A stretch of 64,000 bases of DNA from Poriferisodalis sp965116715 (GTDB lineage: Bacteria > Actinomycetota > Acidimicrobiia > Acidimicrobiales > Poriferisodalaceae). The notes below the pieces were generated by a model that was not told the origin of the DNA, did no database searches, and saw only the letters and a program-made list of their open reading frames with translations. Every line of letters starts with the position of its first letter. Position 1 is the first letter of the stretch. This document shows, in pieces, positions 24,520 through 35,336 of this stretch. The position numbers and the translations under genes are program-made. The stretch covers positions 682,001 to 746,000 of the forward strand of contig OZ220724.1 of assembly GCA_965116715.1 (NCBI GenBank). Direction: 5' to 3'.

Positions 24520-26912
24520 GACTCGACCGATTCCGACTGCTTCACCTACGTCGCCTTCGCAACCACCGCATGCGCACGGCGGTGTCGCTGCTCGGGATCG
24601 CCTCAGGCGTCGGCCTCATCGTTGCGATGGCTTCACTGCTCACGTCCGCTACCGCGACCGCCGATGCAACTGTGGCGTTGCTTGGCGGGGCCCGTTACGA
24701 AGTCACTGTCACCTCGACTGACCTTGACCGGGCACGAGCGGCGATCTCCGACATCGAACATATCGACGGCGTCCGCCGATTCGTCGAAGTGCCGATGATG
24801 ATCGGCGGTGTCCAGGCGTGGTTGCTCGCGCTCGAAGACGGCGACGGGCTCACCACACGCCCTGCGCAGGCCCTGGCCGCAACCGACGGGATCCGGACCG
24901 GGTCGGGCTTGCCGTCCACGGGCCGTCACGTGTTCACCGGACCCGCGGGAGAATCCACGACCGGCGAGGTCGCAGGTCGGGCCGGCCCGGAACTGCAGGA
25001 TCGCTATGGCGGGCGCGTCGCAGTCGCCGACCTTGAGACAGCGCTCAGCCTGCGCGGACGCAGCGGCACCGACGCGCTGCTCGTATACGGACGGCCCGAC
25101 CCGGCTGCGCTCGCGGCAGCCGCAGGAGATGCGCACATCCGCGAAGCGGCCGACCGCGTCATTCAGGCACGCAACACCATCGGTGTCATGTTCACCATGC
25201 TCTCGATCTTGGGCGCCATGGGGCTCGTGGTGGGCGGGTTTCTCCTGTTCAACACCATGAATATGACGGTTCTCGACCGGCGCCACGAAATAGCGTCGCT
25301 TCGGGCGCTCGGTGGCAGCCGCCGAACCATCCTCACCGGCGTACTCGCCGAGGCCGCAACGCTCGGGGCTGTGGGCTCTGCGCTGGGCCTCGTGCTGGGC
25401 GCAGCCTTGGCTCGCTCGGTGATCGCCACGGTGCCGGACGCATTCGCTCGAGCTATCGGGACACCCCTGCAGACCTCGGTGCCGGCGACGCTGCTTGCCG
25501 TCGCATGGCTCTTGGGCGTCGCCACTGCTATGGCATCAGCCGTCGTCCCTGCTCGGCGAGCCCTTCGCATCGAGCCACTCGAAGCGCTCCGCCCTGAAAT
25601 GCACCCCGTTGACCATCGTGTCGCCCGCCGTTGGTGGCTCATCGCTGTGGGCGTCCTGCTCCACGTGATCCCCAGCGGCCGACTGGCGTTCGCGGCGGCT
25701 ATGGCAGGGCTCCTGTGCATCACCGCCGGCGCTGCGCCGTTCATCACTGCAATCGCGGTTCGAGTCGCTCAGCGTCTCGGTACGAGCGGCGAACTCGCCG
25801 TGACAGCGCTGAAGCGGTCCCCGAGGCGAGTCTGGGGCACCACAGCCGTGGTGATGGTCGCGGTCGCCATCGCCGTCACGACCACGGGTCTGGCGGTCAA
25901 CCTGCGGGACACCACCAACGAGAACCTGTCTACGACCCTGCTCAGCGACTTCTGGATAGGCACGACCGGCGGCGACAACATCGCCCTCATCGGCCTGCCA
26001 ACGGAATGGACCTCCGAACTGGAGTCCATCGATGGTGTGCACTCGGTCGCCGCGAGCACTTGGATCCCGACTGAGTCCGGTCCCCACATCGTCGGCGTCC
26101 ATGGCGTCTATGGAGATAGCGCGTACGCCTACTCGCGGCTCGCCCCAGACGACGCACGCTCCGCAATGACCGCTGGCGAGGGCGCCATTGTGATCAAGCA
26201 GACTGCGCTCACGTTCGGATACGAAGTCGGCGACATCATCGACATTCCGGGCGCGACACCTGCTCTGCAACTGCCGATTGTCGCCATCACCGACGCAATC
26301 GCCCCTGGCAGCGGCGGCATGATCAACATCTCCCACGATCTCTTCGCGGCCCACTATGGCAACGACAGCTTCGCCCGGTACGAGATTCAGCTGAAACCCG
26401 GCGCCGACCCGCGGGCTGTGCGCGAGCATCTCGACCGGGTCACGGCAGGACGCCATGTGCAGATCTTCACCGGCGAGCAGTTCCTCACCGACGCTCGCCA
26501 ATCTGCCGACCAGATCCTGGCTCTCATCGCGATGATGCTGCTCGTCATCGTCATTTGCGCCGCCATAGCGCTTCTCAACACCCTGCTGGCATCCACGCTT
26601 GAACGCACCAACGAGCTCGCTGCGCTCCGAGCCATCGGCGCCACGAAACGCCGCATCGTCACGAGTGTCGCCGCCGAGGCCCTGTCCATCGGCCTGACCG
26701 GTGCGCTGCTCGGTGCAATCGCCGGTTCCGCCTATCACGCCATTCTCGTACGCACCTTGCGCGACATGACTGCGTTCGATGTCGACTACGCCTTCAGCCT
26801 CGTCGCCTTCGTTGCCGCCATCATCACCGGACTCGCGATCGCCGCAGCGGGCGCAGTTCTTCCCTGCCGCCGGGCCAACCGTCTCGACATCCTCACTGCT
26901 CTCGCCCGTTGA
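24516..26912 (+). CDS. ABC transporter permease, FtsX/MacB-like (two FtsX domains)
   Basis: 798 residues. An N-terminal segment RTAVSLLGIASGVGLIVAMASLL spans the membrane, an outer domain follows, then a first FtsX-like trio around residues 220-375 (TIGVMFTMLSILGAMGLVVGGFLLF, then VLDRRHEIASLRALGGSRR). A second half repeats the plan: a membrane segment near 430-470, an outer domain, and another FtsX trio with LERTNELAALRAIGATKR. This is the duplicated FtsX layout of type VII-like ABC systems. Start ATG 24516 overlaps the ATPase stop. Likely exports or extracts a lipid or peptide; substrate unknown. Confidence 0.9.
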   Translation: MRLDRFRLLHLRRLRNHRMRTAVSLLGIASGVGLIVAMASLLTSATATADATVALLGGARYEVTVTSTDLDRARAAISDIEHIDGVRRFVEVPMMIGGVQAWLLALEDGDGLTTRPAQALAATDGIRTGSGLPSTGRHVFTGPAGESTTGEVAGRAGPELQDRYGGRVAVADLETALSLRGRSGTDALLVYGRPDPAALAAAAGDAHIREAADRVIQARNTIGVMFTMLSILGAMGLVVGGFLLFNTMNMTVLDRRHEIASLRALGGSRRTILTGVLAEAATLGAVGSALGLVLGAALARSVIATVPDAFARAIGTPLQTSVPATLLAVAWLLGVATAMASAVVPARRALRIEPLEALRPEMHPVDHRVARRWWLIAVGVLLHVIPSGRLAFAAAMAGLLCITAGAAPFITAIAVRVAQRLGTSGELAVTALKRSPRRVWGTTAVVMVAVAIAVTTTGLAVNLRDTTNENLSTTLLSDFWIGTTGGDNIALIGLPTEWTSELESIDGVHSVAASTWIPTESGPHIVGVHGVYGDSAYAYSRLAPDDARSAMTAGEGAIVIKQTALTFGYEVGDIIDIPGATPALQLPIVAITDAIAPGSGGMINISHDLFAAHYGNDSFARYEIQLKPGADPRAVREHLDRVTAGRHVQIFTGEQFLTDARQSADQILALIAMMLLVIVICAAIALLNTLLASTLERTNELAALRAIGATKRRIVTSVAAEALSIGLTGALLGAIAGSAYHAILVRTLRDMTAFDVDYAFSLVAFVAAIITGLAIAAAGAVLPCRRANRLDILTALAR

Positions 26913-26914
26913 GC

Positions 26915-26976
26915 CGCCGCAGAGACTGATCCACTGAACAACTGCCGTGGTTGCCGATGCGGCGCTGACCTGAGGC
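26915..26976. repeat. Intergenic palindromic repeat, copy A
   Basis: About 62 bases, begins CGCCGCAGAGACTGA and ends GATGCGGCGCTGACCTGAGGC; copy B at 27791-27854 is roughly 80 percent alike. CGCCGCA and TGCGGCG near the ends can pair, with a smaller CAAC/GTTG stem inside. It lies directly after the permease gene and may also act as its 3' end. Confidence 0.6.
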
Positions 26977-27075
26977 TGAGCCAGCCATTGCCCGCAGAGA
27001 AATCCATGCCGCAGACGCGCGGCCGGGCTGATAGGGAATGCAGGATCTCCGACGCAGGGTCACGGGAGTCACGCC

Positions 27076-27615
27076 ATGCCCAAGTCTCCTGCCCACATCG
27101 GCACCGACGGGGCGTGGGGTGAAGTACTGGCAGAGGTCCGGGAGCTTCGAAGCAGACAGGATGCCCGACTTGCGAGCGCACAACACCAATCGCAACTGAT
27201 CGTCGCAGGACTCCTGGCGATAACGGCGATCTTCGTGACCGGCGCGTCTGCTGTCTCCGCTCTCCGACCGCAGAACACCGCCATGCCGACTGAAGCACAC
27301 GTGCTGGTGCCGGCAGCCGCTGCAGTCTTCGCAGCCGTCGTGCTCATCAACAGCACCGTCTGGGTCAGCACCCACGCTGCCACCAGGGGCTGGAGAGAGA
27401 TCGCCGATTTCCCCGTGCTGAAGAGTTACGCCGGAAGCGTCGAAGCACCCTCACGGGCACAGCGACATCTCGCTAGCACGTTGCTGGCTCACTTCGACCA
27501 CAACGAAGCAATCGTGCAGCGGATCCAGCGCAGAGTCGGCATCCAAGCGGCGCTCACGCTGGTCTTCGTCTGCTCAATTCCGCTCTTGGCAGCGTTCGTG
27601 TGGTTGCTACGGTGA
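27076..27615 (+). CDS. Unknown small membrane protein
   Basis: 179 residues, family not recognised. Three hydrophobic segments can be seen: about residues 38-58 (LIVAGLLAITAIFVTGASAV), 76-96 (HVLVPAAAAVFAAVVLINS) and 157-178 (LTLVFVCSIPLLAAFVWLL). The first is preceded by a charged helix and the loop between the second and third (about 55 residues) is polar, so it should lie in the cytoplasm. The gene is framed by the two copies of a palindromic repeat. A 53-codon frame starts inside its stop codon. Function unknown. Confidence 0.65.
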   Translation: MPKSPAHIGTDGAWGEVLAEVRELRSRQDARLASAQHQSQLIVAGLLAITAIFVTGASAVSALRPQNTAMPTEAHVLVPAAAAVFAAVVLINSTVWVSTHAATRGWREIADFPVLKSYAGSVEAPSRAQRHLASTLLAHFDHNEAIVQRIQRRVGIQAALTLVFVCSIPLLAAFVWLLR

Positions 27616-27776
27616 TGGGCGTGAACCCAGCGACGCCCGAGAGGGATCCTCTGAAGGTCCACCGAAGCCCCGAAGTACGCCAAGGACTCATCTTCGATTT
27701 CGGGCTGCCGCCGCTGTGGCGTGCGCTCAAGCGCTTCGTGCGCTCTCGGCGTCTTGGGCAGCCTGTCTCAGACTGA
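27615..27776 (+). CDS. Possible small protein, translationally coupled
   Basis: 53 codons from an ATG that shares one base with the stop of the membrane protein gene (TGATG). The product is basic at its C-terminus and rich in Arg/Lys with one short hydrophobic patch (GLIFDFGLPPLW). No family recognised. The coupling and same orientation are the only support. Confidence 0.4.
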   Translation: MGVNPATPERDPLKVHRSPEVRQGLIFDFGLPPLWRALKRFVRSRRLGQPVSD

Positions 27777-27790
27777 CAGCGACGCCACCA

Positions 27791-27854
27791 CGCCGCAGAG
27801 ACTGAACTCTCTCGAGCACCTGCCGTGGTGGCCGATGCGGCGCTGACCTGAGGC
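27791..27854. repeat. Intergenic palindromic repeat, copy B
   Basis: Direct repeat of 26915-26976, same orientation, 64 bases. Ends CGCCGCA/TGCGGCG are the same; the inner part has changed but can still pair (CACC/GGTG). Confidence 0.6.
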
Positions 27855-27863
27855 GATCTGAGC

Positions 27864-28307
27864 TCAGGATTCGGCGACAGCCTTGAGATTCTCGAGCGAC
27901 TGGACGATGTTGTTGACCAGGAGGCTGTGGCGGTTCATCTTCTGGAAGAACTCCTGGTCGAGGATCGGCGAGTCGAAGCTCTCGGTGACCCGGCAGCCCC
28001 CCTCAGTGGATTCGATCTCGTAGCGCCACAGCGTGCGCCGGCCGTCCTGGGCCGGCACTTCGAAGGCCCATTCCCGGCCTGGCTCGGCAGCCAGGACAAC
28101 ACAGCCCGCATCCCACTTCATGTCGCCGGCCTGGTTGTAGCCCCGGAACTTCGCCCCGACCTCGGGACCGGTCGAGCCGTCCTCCCATTCGGACCGGTAG
28201 CACTCGGGGCTGAACTCGCTGACACGCGACAGATCCGTCAGGATTCCGTAGACCGCTTCAGGGCTCGCGGCGATGTCGATGCTGGTGCTGGCAGTGGTCT
28301 CAACCAT
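27864..28307 (-). CDS. SRPBCC family protein (polyketide cyclase/START-like)
   Basis: 147 residues with the standard SRPBCC opening (TTASTSIDIAASPEAVYGILTDLSRVSEFSPE) and the closing long helix (FFQKMNRHSLLVNNIVQSLENLKAVAES). These proteins form a hydrophobic pocket and bind or process lipids or aromatic compounds; the specific role is not readable. GAGGAGC stands 5 bases before the ATG. Divergent from the SDR gene at 28490, with 182 bases between them that hold no gene. Confidence 0.85.
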   Translation of the reverse strand: MVETTASTSIDIAASPEAVYGILTDLSRVSEFSPECYRSEWEDGSTGPEVGAKFRGYNQAGDMKWDAGCVVLAAEPGREWAFEVPAQDGRRTLWRYEIESTEGGCRVTESFDSPILDQEFFQKMNRHSLLVNNIVQSLENLKAVAES

Positions 28308-28489
28308 GAGTGCTCCTCGGCGCGGGATTCAGGCCGACGAGATAGTACCGACACCCACTCCAAGGAATCTCGTTCGACTTCCGACAAGGCCGACTGGCAC
28401 CATTGCGAGCCCGACCGGCTCAGGTCAACGACTGCTCGCCTTCACAGGCGCACTGTCTCGGCCCGACTGCATCGAGAGGATCCCCCGCC

Positions 28490-29266
28490 ATGAGCACAGC
28501 CGGACCGCTCTCAGGTCGCGTCGCATTGGTCACCGGCGTGTCCCGCGACGCAGGCATCGCAGCAGCCCTCGCACGACGCCTGCACGACCTCGGCGCCATC
28601 GTGGACGCGACCGGGTGGCCGGCTCACGACATCGAGCAAACCTGGGGTGAGCAATCCCTCACTCCGATGCCATTCACGGTCCGCCGCCACGATCTGGAGC
28701 GAGCCGAGACCGTCACTTCCCTGATCGATGAAGTCATAGACCGGCACGGTCAGTTGGACATCGTCATCGCTGCCCATGCGCGCAGCTCGTCGCAGTCAAT
28801 CTCGGAGGTCGATGCAGCGGAACTGGACCGCTGCTGGGCCGCCAATGTGCGCAGCATCGTCCTGCTCGCTCAGCGGTTCGCTCAGCTTCATACGCCGGCT
28901 CCGGCAGCAGCACCGCCGACTGGACGAATGATCTGGTTCACCAGTGGCCAGCACCTCGCGCCGATGGACAGCGAGATCGCCTACGCGGTCTCCAAGGGAG
29001 CGCTGCACCAGATGACAGCCTCCCTCAACCACGCGCTTGCAGCTTCACGGATCGTGGTCAACTGCATCAACCCAGGGCCCGTGGACACCGGGTACGCCGC
29101 AGCCAGCCTGCACCGAGACGTACGTCAGCGATTTCCCGACCAGCGGTGGGGCACCCCCGATGACATCGCCAACCTCGTCGAATTCCTCGTCACCGACAGC
29201 GGTGCCTGGATCAGAGGCCAAGTCATCGACGCCGAGGGAGGCTTCGACCGCTTCCGGCCACTCTGA
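28490..29266 (+). CDS. Short-chain dehydrogenase/reductase (SDR)
   Basis: 258 residues; TGVSRDAGIAAALARRL is the dinucleotide loop (an unusual insert shape, as in SDRs with TGxxxxxGI), and YAVSKGALHQMT gives the catalytic Tyr and Lys. The end WIRGQVIDAEGGF is typical. The ATG at 28490 has GAGAGGA 9 bases upstream. An NAD(P)-dependent oxidoreductase of unknown substrate; the antibiotic-resistance-linked SDR group shares the TGVSR pattern. It stands alone. Confidence 0.85.
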   Translation: MSTAGPLSGRVALVTGVSRDAGIAAALARRLHDLGAIVDATGWPAHDIEQTWGEQSLTPMPFTVRRHDLERAETVTSLIDEVIDRHGQLDIVIAAHARSSSQSISEVDAAELDRCWAANVRSIVLLAQRFAQLHTPAPAAAPPTGRMIWFTSGQHLAPMDSEIAYAVSKGALHQMTASLNHALAASRIVVNCINPGPVDTGYAAASLHRDVRQRFPDQRWGTPDDIANLVEFLVTDSGAWIRGQVIDAEGGFDRFRPL

Positions 29267-29272
29267 TCGACC

Positions 29273-29482
29273 CTATTCGGGGATGTCGAGAATGAGTCCA
29301 GCATCGAGCCATGCGCGCTCGGATTCGCTCAGCCTGCCTCACAACTCTTCGCCGATCTGGTCCTGACGCAGACGACGCACGGCGAGCTTGACCGTCACGC
29401 CGACGTTTGCGCCCCGATGCGCGGTGAGCTTCTTGAACTCCTCATTCGTCGTCACATCAATCCGGACATTGGTGCTCTGCAT
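29273..29482 (-). pseudogene. Ribbon-helix-helix antitoxin with internal stop
   Basis: From ATG 29482 the frame gives a 47-residue start typical of small RHH antitoxins (STNVRIDVTTNEEFKKL, then VTVKLAVRRLRQDQIGEEL), then a TGA at 29341-29339. Beyond it the same frame continues with LSESERAWLDAGL, the usual C-terminal toxin-binding end, and stops at 29273. A single base change explains the stop. No toxin gene remains next to it. Palindromic sites upstream fit an old operator. Confidence 0.65.
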
Positions 29483-29510
29483 GCATGCCTATCAGCAATA
29501 TTGCATGCAA
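29478..29510. promoter_or_regulatory. Pair of palindromes upstream of the antitoxin remnant
   Basis: TGCATGCA at 29478-29485 and TTGCATGCAA at 29501-29510, 15 bases apart, AT-rich between. They look like the operator half of a toxin-antitoxin locus. Confidence 0.45.
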
Positions 29511-29515
29511 CCAGA

Positions 29516-30430
29516 TCAGATGGGGAAGGTCACTCCGGTGGCGTTCTCTGAGGCAGCCCACACCTGCCGCTGCAGCTCGGTGTCGCGGGAACGGTCGCTG
29601 GAACCCACCAGCACTGGATGTCCTCGCATCTCGAACCAGCCGTCCGAACCGTAGAACTCGCCCCCGGTGGCGGCCGGATCTGCGGCAGCCCGCAGGGTGG
29701 CCAGGGCACCTATCGCGGCGCTGTTTTGCAACGGCCCGATCAACGGTTGGATGAACCGGATGCCCCGGAAGTCGCGCAGGATCTCCGTTGCGGCCCAGCC
29801 CGGATGGGCCGCGAGCGCCAGGGTGGGCGATCCCGCAGACTCCAACCGGCGCTGCAACTCGTGGGTGAACAGCAGGTTCGCCAGCTTCGAGCGACCGTAG
29901 GCGGCCGACTGGCTGCGGCCCTGGGCCATCCCGAAGCGTTCGAAGTCGATCCGCGCTCGGTACCGGTGCGCATTGCTGCTGACCGTGACGATCCGCGACC
30001 CCTCGACGCCGATGATCCGGTCCGCCAGCAAGCCGGTCAGCGCGAAGTGCCCGAGATGATTGGTGCCGAACCGGATCTCGAACCCGTCCGCCGTCTGCCG
30101 ACGGGGCGTGTGAAAGACCCCTGCATTGTTCACGAGCAGGTCGATGCGCTCGAATCGGTCCCGGAGCTCACCTGCGGCGCTGCGCACGGAGTCCAGCAAG
30201 GCCAAGTCGAGCTCCACCAGCTCCAGGCGAGCCGTGGAGTGATCTGCCTCAATGCCAGAAGCCGCTGCCCCGCCCCTGGCGAGATCCCGCACCGCGAGCA
30301 CCACCAGGGCGCCCCGACCGGCCAGGGCCCGCGCCGTCTCGAGTCCATTCCCCGAGTTGGCCCCGGTCACGATCGCCACACGCCCCGTCTGATCCGGGAT
30401 GCGATCGGCGGTCCACCTATTGCTGGTCAT
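29516..30430 (-). CDS. SDR, retinol-dehydrogenase/oxidoreductase-like
   Basis: 304 residues of the longer SDR type: TGANSGNGLETARALAGRG (usual GIG is GNG here), LLVNNAGVFHTP, SRIVTVSSNAHR and YGRSKLANLLFTHEL give cofactor loop, NNAG motif, Ser, Tyr and Lys. This group acts on hydrophobic alcohols or carbonyls. The start lies 4 bases after the CopA stop, so the two genes are probably one transcript, though the link in function is not clear. Confidence 0.88.
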   Translation of the reverse strand: MTSNRWTADRIPDQTGRVAIVTGANSGNGLETARALAGRGALVVLAVRDLARGGAAASGIEADHSTARLELVELDLALLDSVRSAAGELRDRFERIDLLVNNAGVFHTPRRQTADGFEIRFGTNHLGHFALTGLLADRIIGVEGSRIVTVSSNAHRYRARIDFERFGMAQGRSQSAAYGRSKLANLLFTHELQRRLESAGSPTLALAAHPGWAATEILRDFRGIRFIQPLIGPLQNSAAIGALATLRAAADPAATGGEFYGSDGWFEMRGHPVLVGSSDRSRDTELQRQVWAASENATGVTFPI

Positions 30431-30434
30431 GCGA

Positions 30435-32594
<2,160 letters not shown>

Positions 32595-32600
32595 ATGCCT

Positions 32601-32606
32601 ACTCTA
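32601..32606 (-). promoter_or_regulatory. Leaderless -10 box of copA
   Basis: TAGAGT ends 6 bases before the GTG start at 32594. Confidence 0.5.
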
Positions 32607-32654
32607 AGGATTCCGCCCCGCTGGAATCCCGGCGAGCGGCCGGCCAAGTGCCGC

Positions 32655-33077
32655 TCAGTGACGGACGAACTGGGCGACGGTTTCGATGTTGAGCTGACCG
32701 GCCAGCCCAGCCGTGCGGTGCACAGCCGCCTCTTGCCACTCCTGCGACGACGACATCGCCAGCAGCGCGCCCCGGTTGGGGTACTTGGCGATGGCGACCT
32801 CGTCCCAGAGCTCCTCGACCTGGCCGAGCGACAGGAACGTCACGTCCGCTGCGAACTGAATCTCGCCGCCGTAGTCCTGGATGATCCGCGACACCGCCCG
32901 GCCGTAGAGCTGGTACGCCTCGAACCCAGTCAGATCGGTCTCGCGGCCGTCTTCGTACTCCGCATTGTCCTTGAACTTCAGCAGGTTGACCATGTAGATC
33001 GGCCCGTCAGGCCCCGGCTGCATCATCTCCTCGATGCGCTCCTGGCTCGTGGGCATCACTTCGTTGACGACCTCCAT
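32655..33077 (-). CDS. DUF1330-like alpha/beta barrel protein
   Basis: 140 residues with the small dimeric alpha-beta-barrel pattern: GPIYMVNLLKFKDNAEYEDG, a central YGRAVSRIIQDYGG, and AIAKYPNRGALLAMSSSQEWQEAAVHRTAGL. This is the DUF1330-type fold, related to small monooxygenase/isomerase families; activity unknown. A similar protein is encoded at 59271-59711. Upstream purines (GGAGGGTGACC) serve as ribosome site. Confidence 0.8.
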   Translation of the reverse strand: MEVVNEVMPTSQERIEEMMQPGPDGPIYMVNLLKFKDNAEYEDGRETDLTGFEAYQLYGRAVSRIIQDYGGEIQFAADVTFLSLGQVEELWDEVAIAKYPNRGALLAMSSSQEWQEAAVHRTAGLAGQLNIETVAQFVRH

Positions 33078-33167
33078 CAGGTCACCCTCCTGTCGTCGGC
33101 TCCATCAGTCAACTACGTCAGCGGCGCAAAACAACCGGACAGGCCACACCACCTCGGCACGAGCAGG

Positions 33168-34298
33168 TCAGGCTTGGCCGACGAGCAAAGTGAGCTGACC
33201 CGTCTTCTGCTGCTTGCCCGTCTGCAGCACCCTCCCCGTCGGCACCGCTGTGAGCTCGACGGCACCGTCGTCGAAACCCGCGCTGACGGACTCGGCCACG
33301 AGATCCATGTCCCGCATCGGACCCCAAAAGGGCTCATGGTTGTAGTAGGTGTCCCAGTCGATCATCGCCTGGGTCACCGGATCGACGCCGGCGTAGCCGG
33401 CGAAGTCGGCATGCACCATGAGCCCGCCGGGGGCGAGCAGGCGACGGCACTCGGCCAGCATGCGGCGCAGCGCCGCCGGCGACATCTCGTGGATCACGAT
33501 GTGCGACACGATCAGATCGAAGTGACCGTCAGGGAAATCAGTGCACTCGGCGTTCTGCTGGGAGAAGTGCACTGCCCGCCCGAGCGATTCGGCGCGCGCA
33601 TGGGCGTACCGGAGCACGGGTGCGCCCAGATCGATGGCGTGAACCTGCGCTTCAGGGAACGCATCGACATAGGGCAGCGTCGAGTTGCCCGAGGTGCAGC
33701 CCATGTCGAGGATCTGCTTGGGTGAGAAGTCGGGGTAGTCGGCCGCCAGGAAGTTCTGGCAGACGGACTGCCCATAATCGTCGTTGAGGGCGCCCATCTG
33801 GCCCATCGCGTACACGTAGACGCCGCGGTCGAACAGCGCCCCCACCGACACGTCATCGTCCATGTACTCGCCCCGGTAGCCGCCGGGCATGGCGTGGATG
33901 TTGACCTCGGCGTTGTACCAGGGGATCTCCAGCTCGGGATCGAGTCGCAACGAACCGAGCCCCGTATCGACGGAGCGGGCACGCTCTGCGAGGTCGCTGG
34001 CCTGGCGAGCGATCGCGTCGCCGACCGAACTCCAGAGCAGGTGCTGGCTGGATCGGCGTACCGAGCTCCACAGCCGGTAGTAGGTGTCGGAGCTCAGCGC
34101 TTCACGGACTTCGTGACGGTCGGCGGGTTCGGCGCCGCGCTCATCGACCCATCGGTCGCGGACCCGGTGCTCATATATCTCGCGCACTCCAGGACTGACC
34201 CGGGTCGCGATGTGCGACTTCAGCGCCTGCACGAAGCTCTCGCGGGCACTCTCGTCGTGCGTCTCGGTGGGCAGCAGCGGGTGTGTTTGCTGGCTCAT
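33168..34298 (-). CDS. Class I SAM-dependent methyltransferase
   Basis: 376 residues from ATG 34298. The SAM motif ILDMGCTSGNSTLPYVDAFP is followed by the acidic end of beta-2 in VHAIDLGAPVLRYA, and NAECTDFPDGHFDLIVSHIVIHEM gives motifs II-III, so a Ubi/COQ-type C- or O-methyltransferase. About 170 residues precede the SAM motif, a helical N-terminal domain that I do not recognise. ATG 34298 has GGGAGA 8 bases upstream; ATG 34313, right after the previous stop, is the alternative. Second gene of a two-gene unit. Confidence 0.85.
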   Translation of the reverse strand: MSQQTHPLLPTETHDESARESFVQALKSHIATRVSPGVREIYEHRVRDRWVDERGAEPADRHEVREALSSDTYYRLWSSVRRSSQHLLWSSVGDAIARQASDLAERARSVDTGLGSLRLDPELEIPWYNAEVNIHAMPGGYRGEYMDDDVSVGALFDRGVYVYAMGQMGALNDDYGQSVCQNFLAADYPDFSPKQILDMGCTSGNSTLPYVDAFPEAQVHAIDLGAPVLRYAHARAESLGRAVHFSQQNAECTDFPDGHFDLIVSHIVIHEMSPAALRRMLAECRRLLAPGGLMVHADFAGYAGVDPVTQAMIDWDTYYNHEPFWGPMRDMDLVAESVSAGFDDGAVELTAVPTGRVLQTGKQQKTGQLTLLVGQA

Positions 34299-34313
34299 CT
34301 GGCTGTCTCCCAT

Positions 34314-34757
34314 CTAGAGCTCTGCGAAGGCACGATCGACGATCTCGAGATACCGGTCCTCGGTGTCCCCGGCCAGCGCCTCCTCGCGCATCTCCTCGAA
34401 CACTCGGTACACGCGACCGGCAAACGCCGCGGCTTCCGCAGATCGGGCTGCGGTCTCGCCGCCGTCAGGCCGGTACGCCTCAATCGCCGACGCAACGTCG
34501 ATGCCGGACTCGGCGAGCACCGCTTCAAGCGTGGCCTGCCGCTCACGCAGCGCCCAGACCTCAGCTGCGAGCGCGGTCACGATCGCCAGGACCGCATCGG
34601 TCGCACCGTCATCGTCGAAGAAGGTCGGCCTGGCACCACGTGCCGTGGTCGGAAAGCTCCGTCCCTCGACCGGCTGGGCTTGCGGTGCCGTCGATTCGCC
34701 CATCTCCTTAGCTTCGCAGATTTCCGCTCGCCGGCCGTCTCGGAGCCGAACATACAC
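34314..34757 (-). CDS. Hypothetical helical protein
   Basis: 147 residues from ATG 34757, or 129 from ATG 34703 (which has AAGGAG right against it, too close to work well). Family not recognised. Residues ~55-85 (DAVLAIVTALAAEVWALRER) and ~110-147 form long amphipathic helices, with a Pro- and Thr-rich N-terminal third. It stands 0 bases ahead of the methyltransferase gene and 8 bases from the divergent TetR gene, so the TetR protein may control this pair. Confidence 0.6.
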   Translation of the reverse strand: MYVRLRDGRRAEICEAKEMGESTAPQAQPVEGRSFPTTARGARPTFFDDDGATDAVLAIVTALAAEVWALRERQATLEAVLAESGIDVASAIEAYRPDGGETAARSAEAAAFAGRVYRVFEEMREEALAGDTEDRYLEIVDRAFAEL

Positions 34758-34758
34758 T
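34753..34758 (+). promoter_or_regulatory. Leaderless -10 box of tetR-type gene
   Basis: TACACT ends 7 bases before GTG 34766. Confidence 0.4.
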
Positions 34759-34765
34759 CGCTCGG

Positions 34766-35332
34766 GTGCCCGGCTCGGAGACCCGCCAGCAGCTGCTCGA
34801 AGCTGCCTTGGCGGTGATGGCCCGCAGCGGTCTCGAGGGCTTGACCATGCGCGGGGTCGCCGACGAGGCCAACGCTGCCCTCGGCTCTATCCAGTACCAC
34901 TTCGACGACAAGGACGACCTCGTCAACGGGGCCTTCACGCTGCTCGTCGAACGCATGGTCGAGGTGTCATTGTTCGCCGTGAGCGACGTAGAGGATCCCA
35001 CCGAGCGTGTGATCGCCTTCATCCGGGCGGCGTTCTCGCCAGAGATCATGGACTCGGACTTCCTGCCGCTGCGGCTAACGCTGTGGGCGGCTGCGCCGTC
35101 GCGCCCCGACATCGCAGCGATCAACGAGGCGCTGCACCAGCACTACCTCGACCGGCTCAGCTCGCTGATCACTGAAGCTCGCCCGTCGATGAGCCAGGCT
35201 GAAGCCGACCGCCGAGCCGCCGACGTCATGATCGCCGAGAACGGCATGTGGCTGAGGTGGATCATCTCGCAGAAGCACGACGAGCTACGCCGCTGCATCG
35301 AATACTGCATCTCCCTCGCACTCGGGGGCTGA
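34766..35332 (+). CDS. TetR family transcriptional regulator
   Basis: 188 residues. N-terminal HTH (TRQQLLEAALAVMARSGLEGLTMRGVADEANAALGSIQYHFDDKDDLVNGAF) is textbook TetR; the rest is a helical ligand-binding domain of the TetR_C_6-like (BetI-like) type. It is divergent from the hypothetical/methyltransferase pair with an 8-base gap, so it probably regulates them and itself. The GTG start is preceded by a -10 box at leaderless spacing. Confidence 0.92.
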   Translation: MPGSETRQQLLEAALAVMARSGLEGLTMRGVADEANAALGSIQYHFDDKDDLVNGAFTLLVERMVEVSLFAVSDVEDPTERVIAFIRAAFSPEIMDSDFLPLRLTLWAAAPSRPDIAAINEALHQHYLDRLSSLITEARPSMSQAEADRRAADVMIAENGMWLRWIISQKHDELRRCIEYCISLALGG

Positions 35333-35336
35333 ACGG

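Noticed and set aside
29339..29341. A second selenocysteine codon in the antitoxin-like frame
   Set aside because: The protein family has no redox Cys there, so it is a nonsense codon.
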